Positions 9,407 to 20,006 are shown, numbered from the stretch's first letter. The stretch is DNA of 64,000 nucleotides from Alsobacter ponti (GCF_024294805.1 NZ_JANCLU010000012.1:1-64000); one strand, 5' to 3'. Program-made: numbers and translations. Notes: generated from the sequence alone by a model not told the origin.

Positions 9407-11980
9407 TCAGGCCTGCAGGGCGACGCGGTAGGGCTGGTTGGAGAGGTCGGCGGCGAGGCCGGGCGAAATGCTCGTCCCTTCGGGGCCCGTCGCGGCGACG
9501 TAGAACTGGAGGTGCCAGGGCGAGCGCGTGTAGTCGGCGTCGATCTCCGCCGCCCAGGCGTCGCCGTCGCGCCGCATCGGCAGGCTCTTCCAGCGCTCCG
9601 CCTGGTTGACGTGGCGGTAGTGCAAGGTCGCGCCCGTGCCCCCGCCGACGGCGCGGACGGAGAAGGCGGTCCCGGCCTCGAAGCTGTCGGCGGCCTCGAT
9701 CCGCAGCGTTCCGCCCGCGGTCGGGCGACGCGCCTCGATGGCGGCGATGGCGGCGCGCGTGCCGGCGTCGGGCTGCACCGTCTCGTGCGGCGCGTCGTTG
9801 CGCAGCGCCTGGATGTCGACGAGCTCGATCTCGATCTCCTGCAGCCGCTTCTGCCAGGAGCCGCGTAGCCAGGTCTGGTTCCCGAAGGTGAGATCGTCGT
9901 GGTAGACGTCGCGCGCGATATCGGCCGCGCTCGCCCAGGCGAGATGCGCGCGCTTGAGCTGCGCCTCGGCCCGGTCGAGCAGCGCCGACGCCTTCGAGAT
10001 CAGGAACAGCTCCACCCACACCGAGGCGCGGAACTTGCCGGCGAAGAAGCGGGCCATGCCCGACAAGATGCCGACATCGATGGCGACGCGCTGAACGTCG
10101 GGCGTGGCGAACGCGTCGCTGCGGCGGATGGCGATCAGCGCCTCGTCGCAGCCGTCGGCCAGGGCCTGCAGCCAGTCGGCGACGTCGAGCGGCGTGTAGC
10201 GGCCCTCCGGGCGCCCGGCGTGCAGAGCCTCGGCGTATTCGCGCGGGGTGGCGAAGAGCTGGGGATCGAAAGTCGGCGCGTTGCCGAAGCGCACCGGGCC
10301 TTCCATGTCCGCGCCATAGGGGCGCCTCGTGCCGACCGGCGAGACCGGCAGGTTCGAATAGACCTCTGGCCAGTAATGATTGTTCGACGCCGAGGGGCCG
10401 TGCGCCAGGCTCACCAGCGGCAGCACGCGGCTGGCCAGCGACAGCGCGCGCTCGCACGCCTCGGCCGCGTCGCCGCAGGCCGCGCGCAGGTGGCGCATCC
10501 AGCTGTCGCGCGGCGCATCCGGACAATAGAGCAGCCGGCCCCAGACGCGGAACTGGTAGGCGTGCTTCTGCCAGTCCCATTTCGGCGCGAGGCCCATCTG
10601 CTGGTAGTGGAAGCGCTGGCCGGGAATGCCCGTGCCCATGCGGCCCTTCCAGGAATTGGGCTCCAGCAGCTCGACGCCCTCCGCGCCGCAGAAGATGGAG
10701 TAGCGGCCATAGCCCGCCGCCATGGCCGGGTCGCCCCACATCAGCACGCGCTGCGTGCCCTGCCAGATGCGGAACACGACCTTCCAGTCCTTCTCCTTCG
10801 GCAGCAGGTCGCCGTAGCTGTAGCGCAGGAACTTGCGCGAGCCCTCGCTGAGCTGCTCGCGCTGGCTGCGCGCCACCGGCGGCGGGTACTCCTTCTCGCG
10901 AATGGCGGACTGGTGGTAGGGCAGCCCCATGTGCTCGGCCATGTATTTCGGCGAGGCGGCGAAGGGCATGCCGGAGGCGCGGGCGATGGCGATGGTCTCG
11001 AGGTCGAGCCCTTTGCCGTGCATGTCGATCTCGACCGGCCGCCCCGCCGCGGCGACGCCGGCGAAGGCCTGCTCCCAGAAGGCGTAGTCGCCTTCGGCGA
11101 TGCCGCCCTCCACATGGACGCGGAAGGTGAGCCCCTTGATCTGCGGCACTTCCAGCAGAAGCCGCGTCAGCGCGTCGCGGCAATAGGGCGCGAGGTTGTC
11201 GTCGGTGATGCCGCGCACCGTGTGCCACGCCTTGGGCACGTCGTCGAAATCGTAGCGCTGCGTCCACAGCGCGAGGTGGAAGTCGATGCCGCGCCGCGCC
11301 GTCTCGCGGGCAATGAACTTCAGCGTCTCGAGGTTGGCGTCCCGCTCCTCGGGGCTCAGCTCCTTCACGTCGACGCCGGAACCCGGCATCTCGAGCAGGA
11401 ACGGGTAGGGGAAGTAGAAGTAGACGTCGGTGATGTAGTTGTTGTGATAGGGATAGTTGTAGCCCATGCCGAGCGTCAGGTTGAACCGGTTGAAGCGGTT
11501 CGTGGCCAGCATGGACAGATATTCGTGCCAGAACTGGCGGTCGTGGAACCAGCCCTTGTCCTCGGCTTCCGAGCAGAACAGGCGGGCGATGCTGCGCACG
11601 CGGGCGGAGGGCTGCTCGACGAGCGGCAGGTCGGGGCCGAACAGCGGGTCCGCGCCGTGGCTCACGCGGTCGGCGAGCTCGGTGAGGGCGTAGACCAGCC
11701 CGCGCTCGTCCGCGCCCCAGGCCAAGACGCCTTGCCCCGCCGGCAGAAGCGCCATGGCCTCCGCCGCGTCGGGGAGGGCGACGCCGGCAGCCGAGGCGGC
11801 GGCGCGCGCCGGCGCGTCCGAGCCCAGCGCCAGCGTCACCACCGTGGCCGCGTTCGGGGCCGAGGCGATGTCGCGGGCGGCCAGCGCGCGGCGCAGGTGC
11901 TCGGCGGCCCAGGCGACCGGCGAGCTCTCGGGAAAGCGTGCGGCTGGCGCGTCGATGTGGACGGCGGCGGGAAGGGTCAT
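9407..11980 (-). CDS. Large glycoside-hydrolase-like protein (GH20b/GH67-type N-terminal domain)
   Basis: 857 residues from ATG 11980 with GGAG upstream. Residues 1-~110 resemble the small alpha/beta domain found before the barrel in GH20, GH67 and GH84-type enzymes (ending in VLAWGADERGLVYALTELADR). A central barrel-like region follows (RSIARLFCSE, NRFNRFNLTLGMGYNYPYH, GLTFRVHVEGG, WGDPAMAAGYGRYS), then an alpha-helical region and a C-terminal beta-sandwich. No signal peptide is seen, so it is probably cytoplasmic. I cannot assign catalytic residues or a CAZy family with confidence; alpha-glucuronidase-like and hexosaminidase-like activities are both conceivable. It is the first gene of a two-gene unit with the GHL6-like gene and sits directly behind a copy of the LacI-type operator, so induction by the imported sugar is likely. 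Confidence 0.7.
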   Translation of the reverse strand: MTLPAAVHIDAPAARFPESSPVAWAAEHLRRALAARDIASAPNAATVVTLALGSDAPARAAASAAGVALPDAAEAMALLPAGQGVLAWGADERGLVYALTELADRVSHGADPLFGPDLPLVEQPSARVRSIARLFCSEAEDKGWFHDRQFWHEYLSMLATNRFNRFNLTLGMGYNYPYHNNYITDVYFYFPYPFLLEMPGSGVDVKELSPEERDANLETLKFIARETARRGIDFHLALWTQRYDFDDVPKAWHTVRGITDDNLAPYCRDALTRLLLEVPQIKGLTFRVHVEGGIAEGDYAFWEQAFAGVAAAGRPVEIDMHGKGLDLETIAIARASGMPFAASPKYMAEHMGLPYHQSAIREKEYPPPVARSQREQLSEGSRKFLRYSYGDLLPKEKDWKVVFRIWQGTQRVLMWGDPAMAAGYGRYSIFCGAEGVELLEPNSWKGRMGTGIPGQRFHYQQMGLAPKWDWQKHAYQFRVWGRLLYCPDAPRDSWMRHLRAACGDAAEACERALSLASRVLPLVSLAHGPSASNNHYWPEVYSNLPVSPVGTRRPYGADMEGPVRFGNAPTFDPQLFATPREYAEALHAGRPEGRYTPLDVADWLQALADGCDEALIAIRRSDAFATPDVQRVAIDVGILSGMARFFAGKFRASVWVELFLISKASALLDRAEAQLKRAHLAWASAADIARDVYHDDLTFGNQTWLRGSWQKRLQEIEIELVDIQALRNDAPHETVQPDAGTRAAIAAIEARRPTAGGTLRIEAADSFEAGTAFSVRAVGGGTGATLHYRHVNQAERWKSLPMRRDGDAWAAEIDADYTRSPWHLQFYVAATGPEGTSISPGLAADLSNQPYRVALQA

Positions 11981-12066
11981 GGCGTGGCTCCGGGCTCGGA
12001 TCGCGGAAAGGGAGTGAGGCGTGGCGCGCGCCCGCGCGGCCCGGTCGCGCGACGCCCGGCGCGGAC

Positions 12067-12078
12067 GGTAGCGCTACC
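12067..12078 (-). promoter_or_regulatory. LacI-family operator, copy 1 (hydrolase operon)
   Basis: Perfect 12-nt palindrome GGTAGCGCTACC with the central CG typical of LacI-family operators. It lies in the 142-nt gap between the end of the ABC operon (12123) and the hydrolase start (11980), 87 nt upstream of that start. The same sequence, within a shared ACGGTAGCGCTACCAT context, occurs at 17708. Confidence 0.75.
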
Positions 12079-12122
12079 ATCGGCGGCCGCATTCAGGCGC
12101 GAGGCGAGGGCGGCCATGCGGG

Positions 12123-13144
<1,022 letters not shown>

Positions 13145-13148
<4 letters not shown>

Positions 13149-14140
13149 GACACGGCCTCCCGCGCCGCGGCGTAGCAGGCCGCCGCCTGTCCGCGGCCGA
13201 GGTCGAACAAGGGCGGCTTGGCGAGCAGGCATTCCGGCATGCGACGCGGGCAGCGGTCGTAGAAGTCGCAGCCCGGCCCGCGATCCTGCGGCGAGGGCAC
13301 GGTGCCGGGGATCTGGTAGAGCCGCCGGCCGCTGTTCGAGCCGCTCGGGATCGAGCGCAGCAGCCCCTCGGTGTAGGGGTGCGCGGGGCGTTCGAAGATG
13401 TCGGCGATGTTGGCCGTCTCCACCACGCGCCCGCAATACATGACGATAACGCGGTCGGCGATGTCGGAGATGACGCCGAGATCGTGCGAGATCAGCACGA
13501 TGGCGGTGTGAAGCTGCTCGCGAAGCCGCTTCATCAGGTCGAGCACCTGGGCCTGGATGGTCACGTCGAGCGCGGTCGTCGGCTCGTCGGCGATCAGCAC
13601 TTTCGGGTTGCAGGCGAGCGCCATGGCGATCATCACACGCTGGCGCATGCCGCCGGAGAACTCGTGGGGATAGGCGTCGAGGCGATCCTCCGGACTCGGG
13701 ATTCCCACCAGGCCGAGCATCTCGATGACGCGCTCGCGCCGCCGCGCGGGGCTCATCGGGTCGTGCAGCAGCAGCGTCTCGCCGATCTGCGCGCCGATGG
13801 TCATCACCGGATTCAGCGAGCTCATCGGCTCCTGGAACACCATGGCGATCTCGCGGCCGCGGATGTCGCGCATGGCGTCGACGGGGAGGGAGAGCAGGTC
13901 GCGCCCCTCCAACTCGACGCGGCCGCCGGCGATTCGGCCCGGCGGCTCGGGGATCAGGCGCATCATCGCGAGCGACGTCATGCTCTTGCCCGAGCCGGAT
14001 TCGCCGACGATGCCGATGCACTCGCCCCGGGCGAGGTCGAAGCCGACGCCGTCGACGACGCGCAGCGGCGCGTCGGGCGGGCCAAACTCGATGGCGAGGT
14101 CGCGCACGCGCAGCAGCGGGACGGCGTCGGGAGCGCTCAT
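13145..14140 (-). CDS. Peptide/oligosaccharide ABC transporter ATPase (DppD/OppD type)
   Basis: 331 residues from ATG 14140. It has Walker [10 protein letters not shown], where Ser-Met replaces the usual Ser-Thr after the lysine as in many DppD proteins, signature [17 protein letters not shown], Walker [13 protein letters not shown] and the switch [10 protein letters not shown]. The C-terminal Cys-containing extension ([15 protein letters not shown]) is present. Start and stop both overlap neighbouring genes by 4 nt, showing tight translational coupling with the permease upstream and the second ATPase downstream. Confidence 0.93.
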
Positions 14141-15030
14141 GCGCGTGTCTCTGGGTCCAGCACGTCGCGCACGGCGTCGCCGATCATGTTGAAGGCCAGC
14201 ACGGTGATGGTGATCGACACGCCGGCGCTGATGATCGGCCAGGCGGACCCGTACATGTTGCTGAGGCCGTCGCGGATGATGTTGCCCCAGCTCGCCTGTG
14301 GCGGCTGCGTGCCCATTCCGAGGAAGCTCAGTGTCGCCTCGAGCCGGATCGCGGTGGCGATCCACAAGGTCAGCACCACGACCACCGGCCCGGCGATGTT
14401 GGGCAGGATGTGGCGCAGGATGATGCGCGGGTGGCCGACGCCCGCCGCCACCGCCGCCTCGACGAAGGGCTCGTTGCGCAGCGACAGCGTCGAGGCGCGG
14501 GCGATGCGGGCGAAGCGCGGCGCGAAGGCGATGGTGAGCACCGCGACCATGGACCAAAACCCGGAGCTCAGCGCGGCGGCCACCAGGATGCCGAGCAGAA
14601 GGGCGGGGAAGGCGAGCAGGAGGTCGATCACCCGGCCGAGAACCCGGTCCGGCCAGCCGCCGAAATAGCCGCCGACCAGTCCCAATGCCGTGCCGATGGT
14701 GGCGGCGATCGCCGGCGAAAGGAGGCCCAGCACCAGCGAGGTGCGCGCGCCGTAGATAATGCGCGAGAGCACGTCGCGGCCGAACTGGTCGGTGCCGAGC
14801 CAATGCTCCGCCGTGGGCTCCTGGTTCACCGCGAGCAGGCTCTGCTCGACCGGATCGTAGGGCGCGATGACGTTCGCGAACGCGGCGATCAGCACGATGG
14901 CGACCAGCACGACGAAGAAGAAAAGCGTGAGCGGCTCGTGGACGATGTTGCGCCAGAGCTGCGCGATGACGCCGTCGGGCGGTGCGCGGCGGGCGGCGGG
15001 CGCGCTCGGGGAGGGAGCGACCGCGCTCAT
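14137..15030 (-). CDS. ABC transporter permease (DppC/OppC type)
   Basis: 297 residues from ATG 15030. A cytoplasmic N-terminus rich in Ala/Pro precedes the first membrane helix ([19 protein letters not shown]), followed by the OppC-type N-terminal domain ([27 protein letters not shown]) and about five further hydrophobic segments. The EAA loop that contacts the ATPase is [23 protein letters not shown]. The 4-nt overlaps with both neighbours place it inside the importer operon. It pairs with the DppB-type permease encoded just upstream. Confidence 0.92.
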   Translation of the reverse strand: MSAVAPSPSAPAARRAPPDGVIAQLWRNIVHEPLTLFFFVVLVAIVLIAAFANVIAPYDPVEQSLLAVNQEPTAEHWLGTDQFGRDVLSRIIYGARTSLVLGLLSPAIAATIGTALGLVGGYFGGWPDRVLGRVIDLLLAFPALLLGILVAAALSSGFWSMVAVLTIAFAPRFARIARASTLSLRNEPFVEAAVAAGVGHPRIILRHILPNIAGPVVVVLTLWIATAIRLEATLSFLGMGTQPPQASWGNIIRDGLSNMYGSAWPIISAGVSITITVLAFNMIGDAVRDVLDPETRA

Positions 15031-15965
15031 GCGACGTCTCCGACGCGCGGGTCGACCAGCGTGTAGATGATGTCCATCGCCAGGTTCACCAGCACGACGA
15101 AGAGCGAAAACACCACGATGCCGGCCTGGATCACCGGGTAGTCGCGCGTCTCGATGGCGCCGACCAGCATGCTGCCGAGGCCCGGCCGGCCGAAGATCAG
15201 TTCGATCGCCACCGAGCCGGATAGCGTCGAGAGGATGCTGAGCCCGAGCCCGGTGATCACCGGCAGCAGCGCGTTGCGCAGCGCGTGGAGATAGATGACG
15301 CGCCGCTCGCTCGCGCCCTTGGCGCGGGCGGTGCGGACATAGTCCTTGCGCGCCACTTCCAGCAGCGAGGAGCGCGTCAGGCGGCTGACGAAGGCGGCCT
15401 TGATGAGCCCCAGCGCCAGGGCCGGCAGGGCCAGATGCCACATTCGGTCGGCGAACCCGTCTCCGCCCCCGTTGATCGGGAACCATCCGAAATTGAGCGC
15501 GAAGACGATGAGCAGCACCGCGCCGAGGAAGAAGTCGGGCACCGCGTAGCCGATGAGCGAGAAGACGCGGGACCCGGAGTCGATCGCCTTGCCGCGGTTG
15601 ACGGCCGAGGCGACGCCGACCGGAATGGCGATCACCGTGCCGATGATGGTGGCGGCGATGGTCAGCTCGACCGTGTAGGGCAGGTTCAGGCGGACGAGCT
15701 GGCTGACCGAGAAGTTATTGGCGAATGAGTTGCCGAAGTTGAAGGTCGCCGAGTTGACGATGAAGCTCAGATATTGCTGCCACATCGGCAGGTCGAGCCC
15801 GATCTTGCGGCGGAACTCGGCGAGCTGCGCCTGCGTGGCGTGCTCGCCGAGGACCGCCAGGGCCGGGTCGCCCGGCAGGATGCGCATCGCCACGAAGACG
15901 AGCGTCAGCACCAGCAGCAACGTCGGAATGGCGTCGACGAGGCGCCTGGCGATGGTGCGTCCCAT
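15027..15965 (-). CDS. ABC transporter permease (DppB/OppB type)
   Basis: 312 residues from ATG 15965. The N-terminal helix (AIPTLLLVLTLVFVAMRI), the LPGDPA motif directly after it and the GLDLPMWQQY segment are hallmarks of OppB/DppB permeases. About six hydrophobic segments are visible, with an EAA loop YVRTARAKGASERRVIYLHA and the conserved C-terminal RDYPVIQAG stretch. It follows the binding-protein gene by 33 nt and overlaps the DppC-type gene by 4 nt. Confidence 0.93.
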   Translation of the reverse strand: MGRTIARRLVDAIPTLLLVLTLVFVAMRILPGDPALAVLGEHATQAQLAEFRRKIGLDLPMWQQYLSFIVNSATFNFGNSFANNFSVSQLVRLNLPYTVELTIAATIIGTVIAIPVGVASAVNRGKAIDSGSRVFSLIGYAVPDFFLGAVLLIVFALNFGWFPINGGGDGFADRMWHLALPALALGLIKAAFVSRLTRSSLLEVARKDYVRTARAKGASERRVIYLHALRNALLPVITGLGLSILSTLSGSVAIELIFGRPGLGSMLVGAIETRDYPVIQAGIVVFSLFVVLVNLAMDIIYTLVDPRVGDVA

Positions 15966-15998
15966 GAGGCGGCTTTCGTTGCGCGGCGAGGCGACGCC

Positions 15999-17603
15999 TC
16001 AGGAGATCGTCGCCTTGCTCAGCGGCCAGAAGGCGTAGCCTGACTTCACCTCGTAGCCGAGCTTCACCTTGGGATCGCGCACGATGAGGTAGCCGTTGGT
16101 GCTGATCGGGATCAGCGGCACGTCCTCCAGCACCTTGCGCTCGGCCTTCTGGATGATGGCGATGCGCTTTTCGAAATCGGGCTCGTCGCCGGCCTGGTCG
16201 AGCAGCTCGTCGATGCCCGGGATCAGCACGCCGTAATGGGAGTAGTTGGTGCCGCCGCTCCCGTCGGGCTTCACCTCGGAGGACTTCGCCAGGTTGTCGC
16301 CGAGCGGCAGGGCCGGCACGGGCGGATAGGCGGACGAGTTCTGCGGGATGGTGTTCATGTCCTTCCGGTTGTTGGCGTGGAAGGTGGTGTGGTCGATCAC
16401 CTGCAGGTTGATGTTGACGCCGACCTTGCGCATCAGCTCCTGCACGATGAGCATCACGGACTTGTAGTCCTCGCGCTGGCTCGTATAGGCGTCCATGCTG
16501 AAGCCGTTGGGGAAGCCGGCCTCGGCCAGAAGCGCCTTCGCCTTGGCGGGATCGAACGGGTAGCGCAGTTCCGGCGGCAGGCTGTCCGCCGTCAGGCCAC
16601 CGGGGAAGCTCGGCGCGTTCAGGCCCCAGGTGCGGCGGCTGATCGGCGCCATGGCCTTGGCGATGGCGTCGCGGTCGATCGCGTAGGCGAAAGCGCGGCG
16701 CACCCGCACGTCGTCCAGCGGCTTGCGCGACATGTTGAAATGCATCGTGAACAGGCTGCCCGGCGCCGCGACGTCGAACTGCATGTTCGGGTTCTTCTGC
16801 TGGATCGATTGGGTCCAGCCGGGCGCGCGAACGCCCTCGATCATGTGGACCGTGCCCGACAGCAGCGCCAGCGTGCGGGCGGTGGTGTCGAGGATGTACA
16901 TGACATGCAGGTTCTTGGTCGGCGGCGCGCCTCCGAACCATTTCGGGTTCGCCGTCATCATGATCCCCTTCGAGGGATCGGGATCGAGGCTGACGAATTC
17001 GTAGGCGCCGGTGCCGATCGGGTCGCGTCCGATGTTCTCGCCTTTCTCCAGCGTCGCCTTCTTCGACATGATGACGCAGGAATAATCCTGGATCGTGCCG
17101 CCGATGAAGAGCGGGTCGGGCTGGCGCAGCGTCACGACGACGGTGTATTTCCCGTTCGCCTTCACCTCCGCGATGTTCTCGTAGAGCGAGCGGTTGCCGC
17201 CGCCCTGCTTGGGGTCGCGGGCGCGGTCGATGCTGAACACGACGTCCTCGGACGTCATCTCGCCGTAGCCCTTGTGGAATTGCACGCCCTCGCGCAGCTG
17301 GAAGGTCCAGGTGCGCGCGTCGGGCGACATCTCCCAGCTCTTCGCCAACTGCGGCACGAACTCGCTCGGCTTCTCGGCAAAGCGGCCCGGAGGAGAGGTG
17401 ACCAGCACGTCGTGAATATGGGTGATCGACCAGTTGTCGGCGCCCTGGATCGAGGCCGCGGGATCGAGCGTGCGGTTGCCGCGCGCCGCGAAGGCGATGC
17501 GGATCGTATCGCCGCCCGCCTGGGCGCTCGCGCCCGACGCGTAGCCCGCCGCGGCCACGGCCGTCGCAGTTCCGGCCACAAAGCTTCGCCTGGTGATCGC
17601 CAC
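15999..17603 (-). CDS. Periplasmic solute-binding protein of the peptide/oligosaccharide ABC importer (SBP_bac_5)
   Basis: 534 residues. The start is GTG at 17603, supported by GGGAGGG just upstream. The N-terminus has a Tat-type signal (ITRRSFVAGTATAVAAAGYASGASAQA), so the protein is probably exported folded. The body is a class C extracellular solute-binding protein: WEMSPDARTWTFQLREGVQF, TSEDVVFSIDRA, DPIGTGAYEF, and VRRAFAYAIDRDAI. It is the first gene of the importer operon, and a LacI-type operator lies about 105 nt upstream of its start. Linked hydrolases suggest an oligosaccharide ligand; a peptide ligand cannot be excluded. Confidence 0.92.
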   Translation of the reverse strand: MAITRRSFVAGTATAVAAAGYASGASAQAGGDTIRIAFAARGNRTLDPAASIQGADNWSITHIHDVLVTSPPGRFAEKPSEFVPQLAKSWEMSPDARTWTFQLREGVQFHKGYGEMTSEDVVFSIDRARDPKQGGGNRSLYENIAEVKANGKYTVVVTLRQPDPLFIGGTIQDYSCVIMSKKATLEKGENIGRDPIGTGAYEFVSLDPDPSKGIMMTANPKWFGGAPPTKNLHVMYILDTTARTLALLSGTVHMIEGVRAPGWTQSIQQKNPNMQFDVAAPGSLFTMHFNMSRKPLDDVRVRRAFAYAIDRDAIAKAMAPISRRTWGLNAPSFPGGLTADSLPPELRYPFDPAKAKALLAEAGFPNGFSMDAYTSQREDYKSVMLIVQELMRKVGVNINLQVIDHTTFHANNRKDMNTIPQNSSAYPPVPALPLGDNLAKSSEVKPDGSGGTNYSHYGVLIPGIDELLDQAGDEPDFEKRIAIIQKAERKVLEDVPLIPISTNGYLIVRDPKVKLGYEVKSGYAFWPLSKATIS

Positions 17604-17925
17604 GCCGCCCTCCCTTGTTCGTTCGTCCCGGGCTCGACGTCCCGGACGCCGGCGGGCTTGGCCGCCGATTTGTCCGCATCCGCTGCATACGGATGCAATT
17701 TCGGCACGGTAGCGCTACCATGATTGGCGAGTCAAGGAGGCTCGGGGTCGTCCCACGTTCGCGAAAGGCGGGCTGGTGGCGGGTGTTGCACAACATGCGG
17801 CGTCTGTGATTTGAGACGTCTCCGGGCAAGGGGAGGGCGCCATTCGCAAACGACGGAACGACGGCGGCAAGGCGGGCGGAAAGGCGGGAGGAAAGGCCGG
17901 CCTCAAGTCCGGGCAGAAGCCCGGA
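17604..17925. other. Divergent regulatory region between importer operon and lacI-type gene
   Basis: Contains one LacI operator (17708-17719) and the ribosome binding sites of both directions. The in-frame region before the regulator's TTG (17842-17925) is open and codes for a lysine/glycine repeat if translation starts at the ATT at 17842. No other gene is supported. Confidence 0.5.
17708..17719. promoter_or_regulatory. LacI-family operator, copy 2 (importer operon / regulator)
   Basis: GGTAGCGCTACC, identical to the copy at 12067-12078 and flanked on both sides by the same two bases (AC before, AT after). It is placed between the divergent importer operon and the LacI-family gene, so it could mediate repression of the importer and autoregulation. 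Confidence 0.78.
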
Positions 17926-19041
17926 TTGGCCTCAGCCGCGCCCGCGGGCTCGCGGCGCCGCGGCCTCGGGAGACCCACCATCGCTGACGTGGCGGCGCTG
18001 GCCGGTGTCGGGGCGATCACGGTGTCGCGCGCGCTGCGCAGCCCCGAGCTGGTGTCCGAGACGCTGCGCCGCCAGATCGATAAGGCCGTGCGCGACCTCG
18101 CCTACGTGCCAGACCTCAACGCACGGGCGCTCGCCTCCAAGCGCACCGACGTGCTGGGCGTGCTCGTCCCCTCGCTCTCCCACACGGTGTTCACCGACGT
18201 GCTGCGCGGCGTCTACGATGGCGTCGACGGCACCAAGTTGCAGGTCCAGGTCGGCAACACGCGCTACGACCCGCACGAGGAGGAGCGGCTTGTCGCCAGC
18301 TTCCTGCGGCACAAGCCGGCGGCGATGATCGTGTCCGGCGTCGACCAGACGCCAGCCGCCCGCGCCATGCTGGAGAACGCCGGCTGCCCGGTGGTGCAGA
18401 TCATGGACGTCACCGACGACCCCATCCAGCTTTGCATCGGCTTTCGTCATGACGAGGCCGGGCGACTGATGACCGAGCACCTGATCGCCCAGGGCTATCG
18501 CCGCATCGCCTTCATCAGCGGTTGGATGAGCATCAGGTCGACGGGCCGGCTGCGCGGCTATCGGAAGGCGCTGGCGGACGCCGGCCTGACGGAGCCCTGC
18601 CTCACCCACTCCCTCTCGCGCGAGGAGCTTACGAGACTGGCCGCGATGAGCGAGCCGGGCGTGCCGCCCTTCCTCGAGTTCTCCCGGCCCAGCCTGGGGC
18701 GGGAGATGTTCCGCCGGGCGCTCGCCAGCGCGCCGGACCTCGACGCCGTGTTCTGCAACAATGACAGCCTCGCGCTGGGTGTGCTGTTCGAGTGCCTTGC
18801 CCAGGGCATCGACGTCCCCCGGGACATGGGCGTCGCCGGCTTCAACGACCTCGACTTCACCGACGCCTGCTCGCCCTCGCTCTCGTCGGTGCGCACGCAC
18901 CGCTACCGCAACGGCTATGCCGCCGTGACGGCGGTGCGCCAGCTGATGGACGGCAGCTACGAGGGGCCGAACGTGGTCGACCTCGGCGTCGAGATCGCCG
19001 CCCGACGCAGCACGCAGCGTTGCGTGGGGGACGTTGCGTAG
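17926..19041 (+). CDS. LacI-family transcriptional regulator
   Basis: 371 residues if translation starts at TTG 17926. The DNA-binding domain is at residues 15-70: RPTIADVAALAGVGAITVSRAL is the helix-turn-helix, and LNARALASKRTDVLGVLVPS includes the hinge helix that inserts into the minor groove of CG-centred operators. The rest is the periplasmic-binding-protein-like effector domain (FISGWMSIRSTGRLRGY, AVFCNNDSLALGVLFEC, GVAGFNDLDFTDACSPSLSSV), closest in style to the gluconate-repressor (GntR-LacI) subgroup. Start choice is unsure: there is no ATG or GTG between the in-frame stop at 17812 and the HTH. The only other candidate is ATT 17842, which has a better Shine-Dalgarno (GGGGAGGG). It probably controls the two identical operators and so both the importer and hydrolase operons. 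Confidence 0.9.
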   Translation: MASAAPAGSRRRGLGRPTIADVAALAGVGAITVSRALRSPELVSETLRRQIDKAVRDLAYVPDLNARALASKRTDVLGVLVPSLSHTVFTDVLRGVYDGVDGTKLQVQVGNTRYDPHEEERLVASFLRHKPAAMIVSGVDQTPAARAMLENAGCPVVQIMDVTDDPIQLCIGFRHDEAGRLMTEHLIAQGYRRIAFISGWMSIRSTGRLRGYRKALADAGLTEPCLTHSLSREELTRLAAMSEPGVPPFLEFSRPSLGREMFRRALASAPDLDAVFCNNDSLALGVLFECLAQGIDVPRDMGVAGFNDLDFTDACSPSLSSVRTHRYRNGYAAVTAVRQLMDGSYEGPNVVDLGVEIAARRSTQRCVGDVA

Positions 19042-19076
19042 GGCGGCCGCCGTCCGCGCCGCGTTCGTGACGGCCT

Positions 19077-20006
19077 TCAGCCCGACTGCTTGAGACGTAG
19101 GATGTCGACGAGGAGGCGGTCGCGCCAGGCTTCGAGCTCGGCCATCGACGCGCCTTTCGTCTCGTCCTCGACGCCGGCGGCGATGGCGGCCTTGACGTCC
19201 TCGGTCAGGCGCGGCGTGCCGAGGCTGGCCCAGCGTCGTTCCTGGCTGGGGCCGAGATGGTCCAGATAGCCGCGGATGCCGCCCGCGCCGCCGCCCAGAT
19301 GATAGGTGAGGTGAGGGCCCATGATGGCCCAGCGCAGGCCCGGCCCCTGGCACAGCGCGGCGTCGATGTCCGCGACGCTGGCGACGCCCTGTTCCACCAG
19401 CGACACCGCTTCCCGGTAGAGCGCCGCGGTGAGCCGGTTGGCGATGTGGCCGGGCGTCTCCTTGCGCAGCACGATGGGGTGGCGGCCGAGCGAGCGGTAG
19501 AACGCGCAGGCCCGCGCCACGACGTCGTCGTCCTCGCCCAGGATCTCGACGAGCGGAAGCAAATGCGGCGGGTTGAACGGATGCGCGACGATGTGGCGGC
19601 GCGGCGTGTGGCACTCCGCCACGATGCGGCTGCGCAGCAGGGCCGACGTGCTCGCCGCGACGATGGCGTGGGGCGGGGCCGCCGCGTCGATCCGCGCCAG
19701 CAATCCCCGCTTCAGGTTCTCGTCCTCAGGCGCGTTCTCCTGCACGAAATCCGCGGTCGCGACCGCCTGCTCCACGTCGGCGACGAAGCGCAGGGCGCCG
19801 TCGCCCGTGTGGCCGAGCGCCGCCAGCTGCGGGCGGGCGCGCTCGACGAAGGCGCGCAGCCGGGTCTCGGCGTCGGGCGCGGGGTCCGTCGCCGCCACGT
19901 CGTGGCCGCAGGCCAGGAAGAGCGCCGCCCAGCTCGCCCCGACGGTTCCGGTTCCGACGACGGCGATGGTCTTGCTCGCGGCGTCAGGCATCGCGGGCCG
20001 CCGCAT
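19077..20006 (-). CDS. 3-hydroxyacyl-CoA dehydrogenase-family NAD-dependent dehydrogenase
   Basis: 309 residues. The N-terminal Rossmann fold is IAVVGTGTVGASWAALFLACGHDV, with D41-like acid after the second strand favouring NAD. The family motif HIVAHPFNPPHLLPLVEIL and the later GHIANRLTAALYREAVSLV segment match the group that contains L-carnitine 3-dehydrogenase and L-gulonate 3-dehydrogenase, of similar length. It is the most promoter-distal gene of the long catabolic cluster. ATG 20006 or ATG 19991 may be the start; both overlap the end of the racemase-family gene (19984). It probably oxidises a 3-hydroxy acid formed in the pathway, but the substrate is not shown. Confidence 0.85.
   Translation of the reverse strand: MRRPAMPDAASKTIAVVGTGTVGASWAALFLACGHDVAATDPAPDAETRLRAFVERARPQLAALGHTGDGALRFVADVEQAVATADFVQENAPEDENLKRGLLARIDAAAPPHAIVAASTSALLRSRIVAECHTPRRHIVAHPFNPPHLLPLVEILGEDDDVVARACAFYRSLGRHPIVLRKETPGHIANRLTAALYREAVSLVEQGVASVADIDAALCQGPGLRWAIMGPHLTYHLGGGAGGIRGYLDHLGPSQERRWASLGTPRLTEDVKAAIAAGVEDETKGASMAELEAWRDRLLVDILRLKQSG

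Noticed and set aside
7200-12092. Single 1630-codon minus-strand frame that would fuse the GHL6-like protein to ~900 extra residues
   Set aside because: The upstream part is a shadow of the 857-residue hydrolase in another frame; ATG 9380 has its own ribosome binding site.
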